From contig NZ_JARBEA010000002.1 of NCBI RefSeq assembly GCF_028863945.1, positions 19,387 through 83,386 on the forward strand: a DNA stretch of 64,000 nucleotides, in the 5' to 3' direction. Positions 47,579 to 55,340 of this stretch are shown one piece after another. Source of the DNA: Jeotgalibaca caeni (GTDB lineage Bacteria; Bacillota; Bacilli; Lactobacillales; Aerococcaceae). Position 1 is the first letter of the stretch. Each line of letters begins with the position of its first letter. The notes under the pieces were generated by a model, which had not been told where the DNA came from, did no database searches, and saw nothing but the letters and a program-made list of their open reading frames with translations. The position numbers were made by a program, and so were the translations under genes.

Positions 47579-47632
47579 GAAAAAAGTATGCCAAAGCACT
47601 TCGTACGAGATGCGTTTTGCCATACTTTTTGT
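47579..47632 (-). terminator. uvrA terminator
   Basis: AAAAGTATG (47582-47590) pairs with CATACTTTT, and after a C-C mismatch CAAAGCA pairs with TGCGTTTTG, with one G-T. The minus-strand exit has TTTTTT. It closes uvrA and separates it from liaX. Confidence 0.8.
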
Positions 47633-47636
47633 TATT

Positions 47637-50471
47637 TTATCTGTTCTTGTCTCGTTCCAGTACTTTCTTCAAGTACTGTCCGGTATAGCTATGCGGAACG
47701 GCCGCTACTTCTTCTGGTGTTCCGGTAGCAATCACCGTTCCCCCACCGACGCCGCCTTCTGGTCCCATATCAATAATATGGTCTGCAGTTTTGATTACGT
47801 CTAAGTTGTGTTCGACCACTAACACGGTATTGCCAGCGTCCACAAGTCGTTGCAAGACTTCTAAAAGTTTCGCAATGTCATGTGTATGCAGTCCCGTTGT
47901 TGGTTCGTCCAAAATATAGAACGTTCGACCGGAAGAAACACGTTGCAGCTCACTAGCTAACTTCATCCGCTGCGCTTCTCCACCTGACAAAGTCGTTGCG
48001 GGTTGACCGAGTGTAATATAACCAAGTCCTACATCGCAAATGGTTTGAAGTTTGCGGCGAATTTTTGGTACTGCAGCAAAGAACTCAACTGCCTCTTCAA
48101 TCGTCATTTCTAAAATCTCTGAAATATTCTTTCCTTTGTAACGAACTTCCAGTGTCTCTGAATTGTACCGTTTCCCATGGCACACTTCACAAGGTACATA
48201 GATGTCTGGCAAGAAGTGCATCTCAATCTTCAAGATACCGTCTCCCTTACAAGCTTCACAGCGCCCGCCTTTTACGTTAAAGCTAAAGCGGCCTTTGCCG
48301 TATCCACGAATTTTTGCTTCATTCGTAGTAGCAAACAAGGTCCGTACATCATCGAACACACTTGTATAGGTAGCTGGGTTACTACGTGGTGTTCTACCAA
48401 TTGGGCTTTGATCAATATCAATAACCTTTTCCAGCTCTTCATAGCCAGAAATTTTTCTAAATGCACCTGGCTTTTCTTTGGTTCGGGTCAAGTGTTTCGA
48501 TAGAGCGACCTTCAAGATACGATTCACCAGCGAGCTCTTCCCAGAACCCGATACCCCCGTCACGGCGATAAAGCGGCCAAGCGGGAATGAGACGTCCACA
48601 TCTTTCAGATTGTTTTCTGTTGCTCCTTCCAATAATACCGCACCGCGGTCTTCGCTTCGTCTTTCAGCCGGAACAGGAATAAACTTGGTCCCTGCTAAGT
48701 AGTTTCCTGTAATGGATTCCTCTACTTGCATGACTTCTTCAGGCTTACCAGCCGCTACGATTTGGCCCCCGCTCTCTCCAGCTCCCGGTCCAATATCAAT
48801 CAAGTAGTCGGCCTGCATCATGGTTTCTTCGTCATGTTCGACAACGACCAGTGTATTGCCTAAATCACGCATGCTCTTCATCGATTCAATCAACAAGTTG
48901 TTATCTCGTTGATGCAACCCGATAGAAGGTTCATCTAAGATGTATAAAACACCCGATAAGTTGGATCCGATTTGAGTGGCCAAGCGAATCCGTTGTGCTT
49001 CTCCACCCGAAAGGCTCCCTGCCACACGGTTTAAGGTTAAGTAGTTCAGCCCTACATTGCGTAAGAAAAGAAGTCGCGACTTGATTTCACGCAAGATCGG
49101 ATCAGCAATGGACGTTTCAGCTTCCGTTAATTCCATGTCGCTCAAAAAGTTGATTGCTTTTTCGATTGAACGGCTCGTTAATTGTGCGATGTCTTCCCCT
49201 GCCACTTTGACGCAGAGTGCCTGTTCGTTCAAACGGGCACCATGACACGTTTGACAAGAAAGTTCCGTCATATACTCGCGCATTACTTTGCGAGTAAAGT
49301 CACTGGATGACTCATGATAACGACGGTTCACATTTGTGGCTACTCCCTCAAACGGAATATGCACATCTCTTACACTGCCAAATTCATTCTTATGATAGAA
49401 GTGGAATTTCTTCCCTTTCGAGCCAAACAAAACGAGATCTTGATGTTCTTTGGATAATTCTTCAAATGGCACATCCATCGGAATCTTATATTCCGTACAG
49501 AACTGACGCAACATTTCTGGATAGTAGTTCGAACTGATTGGATTCCACGGAGCCATCGCACCATCATTCAGAGATAATGTTTTATCTGGCACAATTAAAT
49601 CCAAGTCTACTTCCAGTTTCATCCCAATTCCATCACAATCCGGACAAGCTCCATAAGGCGCATTGAACGAAAAGAGACGAGGTTCAATTTCACCTACTGT
49701 AAAGCCACAAAGAGGACATGCATAATGTTCACTGAACATCATTTCTTTTTCTCCAATGAGATCAATCACTACATATCCTTCTGCTAGGCGAAGTGCTGTT
49801 TCAACGGAATCGAAGAGTCGAGAACGGATCCCTTCCTTGATAACAATCCGATCGACAATAATCGAAATGTCATGAGTTTGATTTTTATTTAATTCCGGCA
49901 CTTCAGAAACATCATACGTTTCACCGTCTACTCGAACCCGAACATACCCTTGCTTTTTGATGGAATCAAAGACTTTTTTATGTTGCCCTTTTTTCCCATA
50001 AACTACTGGTGCTAAAACTTGCAAACGCGTGCGCTCCGGTAAATCCAGTATTTGATTAACGATTTGTTCAGGTGATTGGCTGCTAATTTCTGTCCCATCA
50101 TTCGGACAAATCGGGTGCCCGACACGTGCATACAAAAGACGCAAAAAATCATTGATTTCTGTCACGGTACCGACTGTAGAACGAGGGTTGTTACTCGTTG
50201 ATTTTTGATCGATTGCAATGGCGGGACTCAACCCATCAATACTGTCGACATCTGCTTTTTCCATTTGGCCTAAGAATTGACGAGCGTATGCAGAGAGACT
50301 CTCTACATACCGACGTTGTCCTTCTGCATACAGGGTATCAAAAGCTAAGGAGCTTTTCCCTGAACCAGAAAGACCAGTTACGACGACAAGTTGATCCCGT
50401 GGAATCGTGATATCAATATTTTTTAAGTTATGCGAACGTGCGCCACGCACAACAATTTGGTCTTTTGCCAT
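47637..50471 (-). CDS. uvrA: Excinuclease ABC subunit A
   Basis: DNA damage-recognition ATPase of nucleotide excision repair. The 944-residue protein has two ABC ATPase modules: Walker A GLSGSGKSSLAF at about residue 31 and GVSGSGKSSLVN at about 640, each with SGGEAQR signatures (SLSGGEAQRIRLA and TLSGGEAQRMKLA). Zinc modules are CPLCG...CPDCDG and CEACKGDG...CEVCHG. The ARQFLGQMEKADVDSIDGLSPAIAIDQK segment is diagnostic. The partner uvrB usually precedes uvrA but is absent here; a CzrA-like gene is upstream instead. Confidence 0.98.
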   Translation of the reverse strand: MAKDQIVVRGARSHNLKNIDITIPRDQLVVVTGLSGSGKSSLAFDTLYAEGQRRYVESLSAYARQFLGQMEKADVDSIDGLSPAIAIDQKSTSNNPRSTVGTVTEINDFLRLLYARVGHPICPNDGTEISSQSPEQIVNQILDLPERTRLQVLAPVVYGKKGQHKKVFDSIKKQGYVRVRVDGETYDVSEVPELNKNQTHDISIIVDRIVIKEGIRSRLFDSVETALRLAEGYVVIDLIGEKEMMFSEHYACPLCGFTVGEIEPRLFSFNAPYGACPDCDGIGMKLEVDLDLIVPDKTLSLNDGAMAPWNPISSNYYPEMLRQFCTEYKIPMDVPFEELSKEHQDLVLFGSKGKKFHFYHKNEFGSVRDVHIPFEGVATNVNRRYHESSSDFTRKVMREYMTELSCQTCHGARLNEQALCVKVAGEDIAQLTSRSIEKAINFLSDMELTEAETSIADPILREIKSRLLFLRNVGLNYLTLNRVAGSLSGGEAQRIRLATQIGSNLSGVLYILDEPSIGLHQRDNNLLIESMKSMRDLGNTLVVVEHDEETMMQADYLIDIGPGAGESGGQIVAAGKPEEVMQVEESITGNYLAGTKFIPVPAERRSEDRGAVLLEGATENNLKDVDVSFPLGRFIAVTGVSGSGKSSLVNRILKVALSKHLTRTKEKPGAFRKISGYEELEKVIDIDQSPIGRTPRSNPATYTSVFDDVRTLFATTNEAKIRGYGKGRFSFNVKGGRCEACKGDGILKIEMHFLPDIYVPCEVCHGKRYNSETLEVRYKGKNISEILEMTIEEAVEFFAAVPKIRRKLQTICDVGLGYITLGQPATTLSGGEAQRMKLASELQRVSSGRTFYILDEPTTGLHTHDIAKLLEVLQRLVDAGNTVLVVEHNLDVIKTADHIIDMGPEGGVGGGTVIATGTPEEVAAVPHSYTGQYLKKVLERDKNR

Positions 50472-50516
50472 AGTCTACATCCTTTGTCTAAAAGATTTCT
50501 CGTTCCTTATTTTAAC

Positions 50517-50575
50517 ACAATAAAAGGAAAAAGAACACTCGTTCGACTTTTTTTATTCGTCTGTATGCGAGTGTT
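50517..50575 (-). terminator. Possible terminator of the CzrA-like gene
   Basis: CGAGTGTT (reverse complement of 50568-50575 region) pairs with AACACTCG (50534-50541) across a 26-base loop that contains the stop codon. A U-rich stretch follows on the minus strand. The stem overlaps the end of the gene and the loop is long, so it is a weaker call. Confidence 0.5.
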
Positions 50576-50861
50576 TCGCATGCGCGACAGCCATATGCAG
50601 AATTTCATAAACGTGCTTATCATCTTGGCTGTATAAAATATTTTTACCAGAGCGTCTGCTCTTCACGAGTTGCGCTTCCTTTAACTTCTTCAATTGATGA
50701 GACACCGCTGATTGCTCCATATCCAACTCAACTGCAATTGCATTTACATTCCATTCCTTATCTTCCAACAAGTAGAGAATGCGGAACCGAGTTGCGTCCC
50801 CTAACAATTTGAAAATTTTAGTGGTTAAATCTATTGTAGCATGGTCGATTACTTCTTTCAC
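50553..50861 (-). CDS. ArsR/SmtB-family metal-sensing repressor, CzrA type
   Basis: A winged-helix repressor of about 102 residues. The recognition helix region is EQSAVSHQLKKLKEAQLVKSRRSGKN, typical of ArsR/SmtB. The alpha-5 zinc/cobalt site of CzrA (Asp-X-His plus His-X2-His) is conserved as Asp81, His83, His94 and His97 in DDKH and HAKH. A Cys-based arsenic site is absent. Such proteins repress zinc/cobalt exporters and leave DNA when metal binds. No exporter is adjacent; it lies between phoU and uvrA. The GTG at 50861 has GAGGTGA five bases upstream and is preferred to the GTG at 50870. Confidence 0.88.
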   Translation of the reverse strand: MKEVIDHATIDLTTKIFKLLGDATRFRILYLLEDKEWNVNAIAVELDMEQSAVSHQLKKLKEAQLVKSRRSGKNILYSQDDKHVYEILHMAVAHAKHSHTDE

Positions 50862-50904
50862 ATTTGTCACCTCGCTGTATTCTTCTATCTATTTTAGCAG
50901 AAAT

Positions 50905-50937
50905 AAAAAGAGGCGGGAGTCAATTCCCAGCCTCTTA
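50905..50937 (-). terminator. Terminator of the pst-phoU operon
   Basis: AAGAGGC plus GGGA (50909-50919) pairs with TCCC plus GCCTCTT (50926-50937), loop of six and one bulge, then a T-run on the minus strand. Member of the AAAAAGAGGC hairpin family. Confidence 0.85.
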
Positions 50938-50945
50938 TGCTACTT

Positions 50946-51605
50946 TTAATTTAATTCTTGGATTTCTCCAGTTTTCAAGTAAACGACTCGTTCGCAGATG
51001 TTGGTTACGTAATCTCCGATTCTTTCCAAATATCCGGCTACAGAAATATAATCTGCTCCGCCTGGCACTACTTCTGAATCGGCTGCCATTTGCTTCAGAC
51101 AGAAGTGGTTAATCGCTACGAACTGTTTATCTACTGCACTGTCCATTGCAGCGATGCGGTACGCTTCATCCAAATCAACGCGTACGTAAGCATCAATTCC
51201 CTCTTCAACCATCAATTTCACGTTGTCGGCCATCTCGCCAATCATCGCTTCTACTTCCGGAATTCGTTTATTATGGCGCTCTTTTACTCGAATTACTGAT
51301 CGAGATATACTTACTGCGTGGTCACCCATCCGCTCTAGGTCGGAACTTGCTTTCATTACGGTTACGATGGAACGTAAATCAGAAGTTACGGGTTGTTGCA
51401 AAGCAATGAGTTTGAAACAGAAGTTTTCAATGTCTGTTTCTAACTGATTGATTTCTTCATCTTTCTTCTTCGCTTCCAATGCAAGATTTTCATCGTGATT
51501 GATGAAAGCTTTCACTGCGCGCAGAATATTTTCATTGACCATAAGGCCCATTTTGGTGAATTGACCGTGCATCGTTTTTAAATCATCATCGAACGTTTTT
51601 CTCAT
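50946..51605 (-). CDS. phoU: Phosphate-specific transport system accessory protein PhoU
   Basis: A 219-residue, all-helical protein with two PhoU repeats (IRRPVTSDLRSIVTVMKASSDLERMGDHAVSIS and the second ADYISVAGYLERIGDYVTNICERVVYL). It links the Pst transporter to PhoR and dampens both when phosphate is ample. The metal-site motifs E-x-x-x-D (DLERMGDH and YLERIGDY) are intact. GAGGTG precedes the ATG. Last gene of pstSCAB-phoU with a strong terminator. Confidence 0.95.
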   Translation of the reverse strand: MRKTFDDDLKTMHGQFTKMGLMVNENILRAVKAFINHDENLALEAKKKDEEINQLETDIENFCFKLIALQQPVTSDLRSIVTVMKASSDLERMGDHAVSISRSVIRVKERHNKRIPEVEAMIGEMADNVKLMVEEGIDAYVRVDLDEAYRIAAMDSAVDKQFVAINHFCLKQMAADSEVVPGGADYISVAGYLERIGDYVTNICERVVYLKTGEIQELN

Positions 51606-51661
51606 TCCAATACACCTCGCTCATCATTCTTATACCTATTATTATACCATTTATCTGTTTT

Positions 51662-52420
51662 CTACCCAAATCTTCCAGAGACGTAATCTTCTGTACGTTG
51701 ATCACTCGGGTTTGAGAATATTTCATCGGTTTCACCAAATTCAATAATCTCACCAGTTAAGAAAAAGGCTGTCTTATCGGAAACACGAGCTGCTTGTTGC
51801 ATGTTGTGTGTGACCATTACGATTGTGTATTGGTCTTTCAAGTCTTGAACCAGATCCTCAATTTTTGCTGTAGAGATTGGGTCCAAAGCAGACGTTGGTT
51901 CGTCCATCAACAATACTTCTGGCTCTACTGCCAATGCACGAGCAATACAAATCCGTTGTTGTTGTCCACCGGAAACGCGTAGCGCATTTTTGGAAAGGTC
52001 ATCCTTTACTTCATTCCAAATTGCCGCACCTTTTAGGCTTCGTTCTACGATTTCATCCAAGACTTTTTTGTCTTTGATTCCGTGTGTACGCGGTCCATAG
52101 GCGATGTTGTCATAGATGCTCATTGGGAATGGGTTTGGATGTTGAAATACCATTCCGACTCGTTTCCGAAGCATATTAACATCATAGTGATCTGCATACA
52201 TATTTTGTCCATCAAGAAGAATACTTCCTTCAATTCGGCACCCTGCTACTAAGTCATTCATTCGGTTCAAACTTTTAATGAATGTAGACTTTCCGCAACC
52301 AGATGGTCCAATAAAAGCAGTAATTTCATTTTCTTTGATTTCCATATTAATGCCTTTCAGCGCTTGGAAATCACCGTACCACAGATTCATATCATTTACG
52401 CTTATTTTACTTTTACTCAT
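51662..52420 (-). CDS. pstB: Phosphate ABC transporter ATP-binding protein PstB
   Basis: ATPase of the high-affinity phosphate importer. The 252-residue product has Walker [21 protein letters not shown], signature [16 protein letters not shown], Walker [20 protein letters not shown] and the PstB-specific [20 protein letters not shown]. Only one copy is present, while Enterococcus has two pstB genes as I recall. It follows pstA by three bases. Confidence 0.97.
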   Translation of the reverse strand: MSKSKISVNDMNLWYGDFQALKGINMEIKENEITAFIGPSGCGKSTFIKSLNRMNDLVAGCRIEGSILLDGQNMYADHYDVNMLRKRVGMVFQHPNPFPMSIYDNIAYGPRTHGIKDKKVLDEIVERSLKGAAIWNEVKDDLSKNALRVSGGQQQRICIARALAVEPEVLLMDEPTSALDPISTAKIEDLVQDLKDQYTIVMVTHNMQQAARVSDKTAFFLTGEIIEFGETDEIFSNPSDQRTEDYVSGRFG

Positions 52421-52423
52421 AAA

Positions 52424-53239
52424 TTACTTCGCTCCTCTAGTTAATCGATTGCTGAGCCAGGTTGAGAGTCCATTAATAATCAATACGATGACAATCAGGA
52501 CAACCCCTGTCGCATAGGATTCACGTACATGCAATCCTTCCCCTGCTAGCACAAACATGTGTAGAGCAAGAGTACGACCGGATTGGAAAGGTCCAGTAGG
52601 CAGATTGGTTGATGTTCCAAGTGTATACATCAGCGCTGCCGTTTCACCGACAATCCTTCCTACTCCTAAGATAATCCCGGAAAGAATACCCGGCATCGCA
52701 ACGGGCAACACAACGCGGAAAATCGTCCGCAGCCGTCCAGCTCCCAGCGCGAAGCTTCCTTCCCGCAAGGAATTCGAAACAGCTAGCAACGCTTCCTCCG
52801 TTGAACGGATAATAACCGGTAATACCATGATGACTGATGTTAAAATACCCGCTAACAGCGAATACTGGAAGCCCAGGAACACAACGAAGAACAGCATCCC
52901 GAACAAACCATAGACAATGGACGGAATTCCAGAAAGAGTATCCGTCGCAATACGAATCAAGTTTACAAAACGGTTGCCTTTATCAGCGTATTCAACTAAA
53001 TAAAAAGCAGTGAATACCCCGATTGGTGCAGCTATCAGCAACGTAAAGAATACGAGAATGAAGGTTGTGATAATAGCTGGCATCATCGACACGTTATCAG
53101 AGGTGTATTCCCAAGCAAACATATCCAATGATAGACTTCCAATTCCGTTCAGTAAAATAAACCCAATTACGTAGAAAAGAGAACCAAACGTAACGAACGT
53201 AAAGAAGTAAACCAGAAATTTGATAATTTTCGATTCCAT
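52424..53239 (-). CDS. pstA: Phosphate ABC transporter permease PstA
   Basis: Permease of the phosphate importer, 271 residues and six predicted helices. The conserved GIPSIVYGLFGMLFFV segment and the EAA-like loop SLREGSFALGAGRLRTIFRVVLPVAMPGILSGIILGVGRIVGETAAL are present. The C-terminal ATGVVLIVIVLIINGLSTWL is typical. Its ATG immediately follows the pstC stop codon (TAGATG), and a GGAAGGGA site precedes it. Confidence 0.95.
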   Translation of the reverse strand: MESKIIKFLVYFFTFVTFGSLFYVIGFILLNGIGSLSLDMFAWEYTSDNVSMMPAIITTFILVFFTLLIAAPIGVFTAFYLVEYADKGNRFVNLIRIATDTLSGIPSIVYGLFGMLFFVVFLGFQYSLLAGILTSVIMVLPVIIRSTEEALLAVSNSLREGSFALGAGRLRTIFRVVLPVAMPGILSGIILGVGRIVGETAALMYTLGTSTNLPTGPFQSGRTLALHMFVLAGEGLHVRESYATGVVLIVIVLIINGLSTWLSNRLTRGAK

Positions 53240-54100
53240 CTAGATTCCCTTCCTTTTTATGTAAGTAAATGCGCCATTGATAATCAGAATGAAAATAAAG
53301 AGCACAACTGCAGTTGCAATCAATGCCTCCCGGTGTTCACCTGCTGCATAGGCCATTTCCAAAACAATATTTGTGGTCATCGTCCGTACTCCTTGAGTGA
53401 GGCTTGATGGAATACGAGGTTGGTTCCCTGCTACTAAGATGACCGCCATGGTTTCTCCAATCGCACGACCAACACCCAAAATAACGGCTGAAATAATCCC
53501 TGATTTTGCTGCTGGAACCATAACGCGCATAACCGATCGTTCGTGCGTAGCTCCCAGAGCGATACTTCCTTCGTAATAACTTTTTGGTACAGCGCGTAAA
53601 GATGATTCAGAAAGTCCAATAATGGTAGGTAACACCATAATCCCTAATAGAATAGAGGCTGTCAGGATGTTCATCCCTGTACCGCCAACGATACCACGCA
53701 TCATTGGAACAATTAAACGCAGCGCAAAGAATCCATATACAATAGAAGGGATTGCAGCCATCATATTTACTGCTGGCTTCAAGAAACGGTATAGCTTAGG
53801 CGGGCAGAACTTTGCCATAAATACAGAAGTAAATACACCGGTAGGAACACCAATGAGCACTGCTCCTACTGTAATCACGAGGGAACCAACAATCATCGGT
53901 AGAATTCCAAATTGTGGATTCGAGTTTGATGGTGTCCACTTGGTCCCAAAGATAAAATCAGCGATTCCATAGCGCAACATGAAAGGTAGTCCGCCTTCAA
54001 AAATAAAATAAAAAATGATCACAATTGATACAATCGACATAGAGGCTGAAATGAAGAATACCCATTTCATGAAACTTTCCCAAAAATACTTCTTTTTCAT
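53240..54100 (-). CDS. pstC: Phosphate ABC transporter permease PstC
   Basis: Other permease of the phosphate importer. From the ATG at 54100, which has GAGAGGGG seven bases upstream, it has 286 residues. Family features are IPSIVYGFFALRLIVP, ASILLGIMVLPTIIGLSESSLRAVPKSYYEGSIALGATHERSVMRVMVPAAKSGI and GRAIGETMAVILVAGN. The frame is open 12 codons further upstream without a ribosome site. It lies downstream of a terminator that follows pstS. Confidence 0.95.
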   Translation of the reverse strand: MKKKYFWESFMKWVFFISASMSIVSIVIIFYFIFEGGLPFMLRYGIADFIFGTKWTPSNSNPQFGILPMIVGSLVITVGAVLIGVPTGVFTSVFMAKFCPPKLYRFLKPAVNMMAAIPSIVYGFFALRLIVPMMRGIVGGTGMNILTASILLGIMVLPTIIGLSESSLRAVPKSYYEGSIALGATHERSVMRVMVPAAKSGIISAVILGVGRAIGETMAVILVAGNQPRIPSSLTQGVRTMTTNIVLEMAYAAGEHREALIATAVVLFIFILIINGAFTYIKRKGI

Positions 54101-54190
54101 AAATCCCCTCTCCCTTGACCTGGTTTCCCCAGTCAACGTCTTATCAGCTTTGGAATCGAAGCATGATTAATCCATTTATAACACTTCTCA

Positions 54191-54216
54191 AAAAAAAAGG
54201 CCAGAATAATCTGGCC
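54191..54216 (-). terminator. Intercistronic terminator between pstS and pstCAB
   Basis: GGCCAG (54199-54204) and CTGGCC (54211-54216) form an exact stem with a six-base loop, followed on the minus strand by TTTTTTTTT. As with livJ, it would raise the ratio of binding protein to membrane components. Confidence 0.82.
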
Positions 54217-54240
54217 GTAGAACACTGCGACTATACTCTA

Positions 54241-55128
54241 TTATTGAACATCTTCCCAGTTTGTAATTTCACCACTGAAGACTTGTCTTACTTCTTCAAG
54301 AGTCAAACTGTCAATGTCGTTATTCTTATTTACTACAATTGCAATTCCGTCAATGGCAATTGGTTCAAAAGTTAGTTTTTCTTTTTCAGTATCGTTCAAT
54401 TCACGAGATGCCATTCCGATATCTGCTGTTCCTTCAATTGCAGAAGTCATCCCAGCAGAAGAACCATTGGAAGTGATATCAATTTGTACATCTGGATTCA
54501 ACTCACGATATCCTTCAGAAAGAACTTCCATCAGTGGAGAAACGGATGTGGATCCGACAACCGAAATCGTTCCTGATAGTCCTTTGCTTTCATAGGCAGG
54601 TGCGTCGGATACTGCCTCTACATACCCTTCTTCTGTTGCAATTTCTTGCCCTTCAGCAGATTGGATATAATCAACAAAGTCTTGTGCTACTTCACTTAAG
54701 TCTCCAGCCCATGCAATGTTAAAGTTACGTGCAATCGGGAAGGTTCCGTCTTGAACGGTCTCAGCAGTTGGTTCTACACCATCAACTGGCAACCCTCTTA
54801 CGGTATCATTCAAGGAACCTAGCGAAATGTATCCAATCGCATTTTGATCTTGTGCTACAGCAGAAAGAACACCTTCTGTACCATTTTGAATAACTGCTTC
54901 TGAATACGTGTTATCTACTTCTTCACCATTCTCGTCTTCTGCTAGTACTCCTGTAATTTCCGTGAAAGCTCCTCTTGTACCTGAACCATCTTCACGAGAA
55001 ACCACATTTATTGTTCCGCTTACTTCACCAGTAGCGTCGTCTCCAGCCGTTGCACCTGGATCACATGCTGCCAAGATTCCTACTGCACCTACAGATAAAA
55101 CAAGTTTCGTTAAACGATTCATTTGCAT
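54241..55128 (-). CDS. pstS: Phosphate ABC transporter substrate-binding lipoprotein PstS (circularly permuted form)
   Basis: Surface lipoprotein that binds inorganic phosphate. The ATG at 55128 (AAGGATGG eight bases upstream) gives 295 residues; the lipidated Cys22 is in ILAAC. The order of the fold is unusual. The usually C-terminal half comes first (REDGSGTRGAF at 45-52, then GYISLGS and PIARNFNIAW). The usually N-terminal half follows (VVGSTSVSPLMEVL at 191-203, ITSNGSSAGM, ADIGMASREL, IDGIAIVVNKNND, VFSGEITNWEDVQ). Pneumococcal PstS has the same permuted order, as I recall, so this is a lactobacillale form, not an error. All phosphate-binding segments are present. Confidence 0.93.
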   Translation of the reverse strand: MQMNRLTKLVLSVGAVGILAACDPGATAGDDATGEVSGTINVVSREDGSGTRGAFTEITGVLAEDENGEEVDNTYSEAVIQNGTEGVLSAVAQDQNAIGYISLGSLNDTVRGLPVDGVEPTAETVQDGTFPIARNFNIAWAGDLSEVAQDFVDYIQSAEGQEIATEEGYVEAVSDAPAYESKGLSGTISVVGSTSVSPLMEVLSEGYRELNPDVQIDITSNGSSAGMTSAIEGTADIGMASRELNDTEKEKLTFEPIAIDGIAIVVNKNNDIDSLTLEEVRQVFSGEITNWEDVQ

Positions 55129-55175
55129 TCTACGTACCATCCTTTTTTATGTACTAGGCCTTTTGCCGTACCTTT

Positions 55176-55226
55176 ATTGTAGACGACCAATGTAAATTTT
55201 CTTCATGGATTAATGTAAAGTTTACA
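55176..55226 (-). promoter_or_regulatory. pstS promoter region with Pho-box-like TTTACA repeats
   Basis: On the minus strand TTTACA occurs at 55214-55219 and 55191-55196, 23 bases apart (about two helical turns). The first is also half of a perfect dyad TGTAAA-C-TTTACA (55214-55226, read on the plus strand). A -10 TACAAT (55176-55181) lies downstream with no -35, as expected for an activator-dependent promoter. PhoP of Bacillus binds TTAACA-like repeats; its use here by the PhoP next door is inference. Confidence 0.5.
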
Positions 55227-55261
55227 CTTAAAATGACTGCCTTTTTTATTATTCCAGCTTC

Positions 55262-55305
55262 CTTTTACAAAAAAACCTGCTAAAGTCTCATAGACCAAGC
55301 AGGTT
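55262..55305 (-). terminator. Terminator of phoPR
   Basis: AAACCTGCT (55265-55273) pairs exactly with AGCAGGTTT (55298-55306 region). An inner GTC-TCATA-GAC adds stability. A T-run follows on the minus strand. It separates phoR from the pst promoter. Confidence 0.82.
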
Positions 55306-55340
55306 TGAAAGGGAATTGTAAATTTTATGTAAAGAGAAGG

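Noticed and set aside
54241..55128. PstS as an assembly or rearrangement error
   Set aside because: One open frame with signal peptide, good start and all motifs; the same order is known in other lactic acid bacteria.
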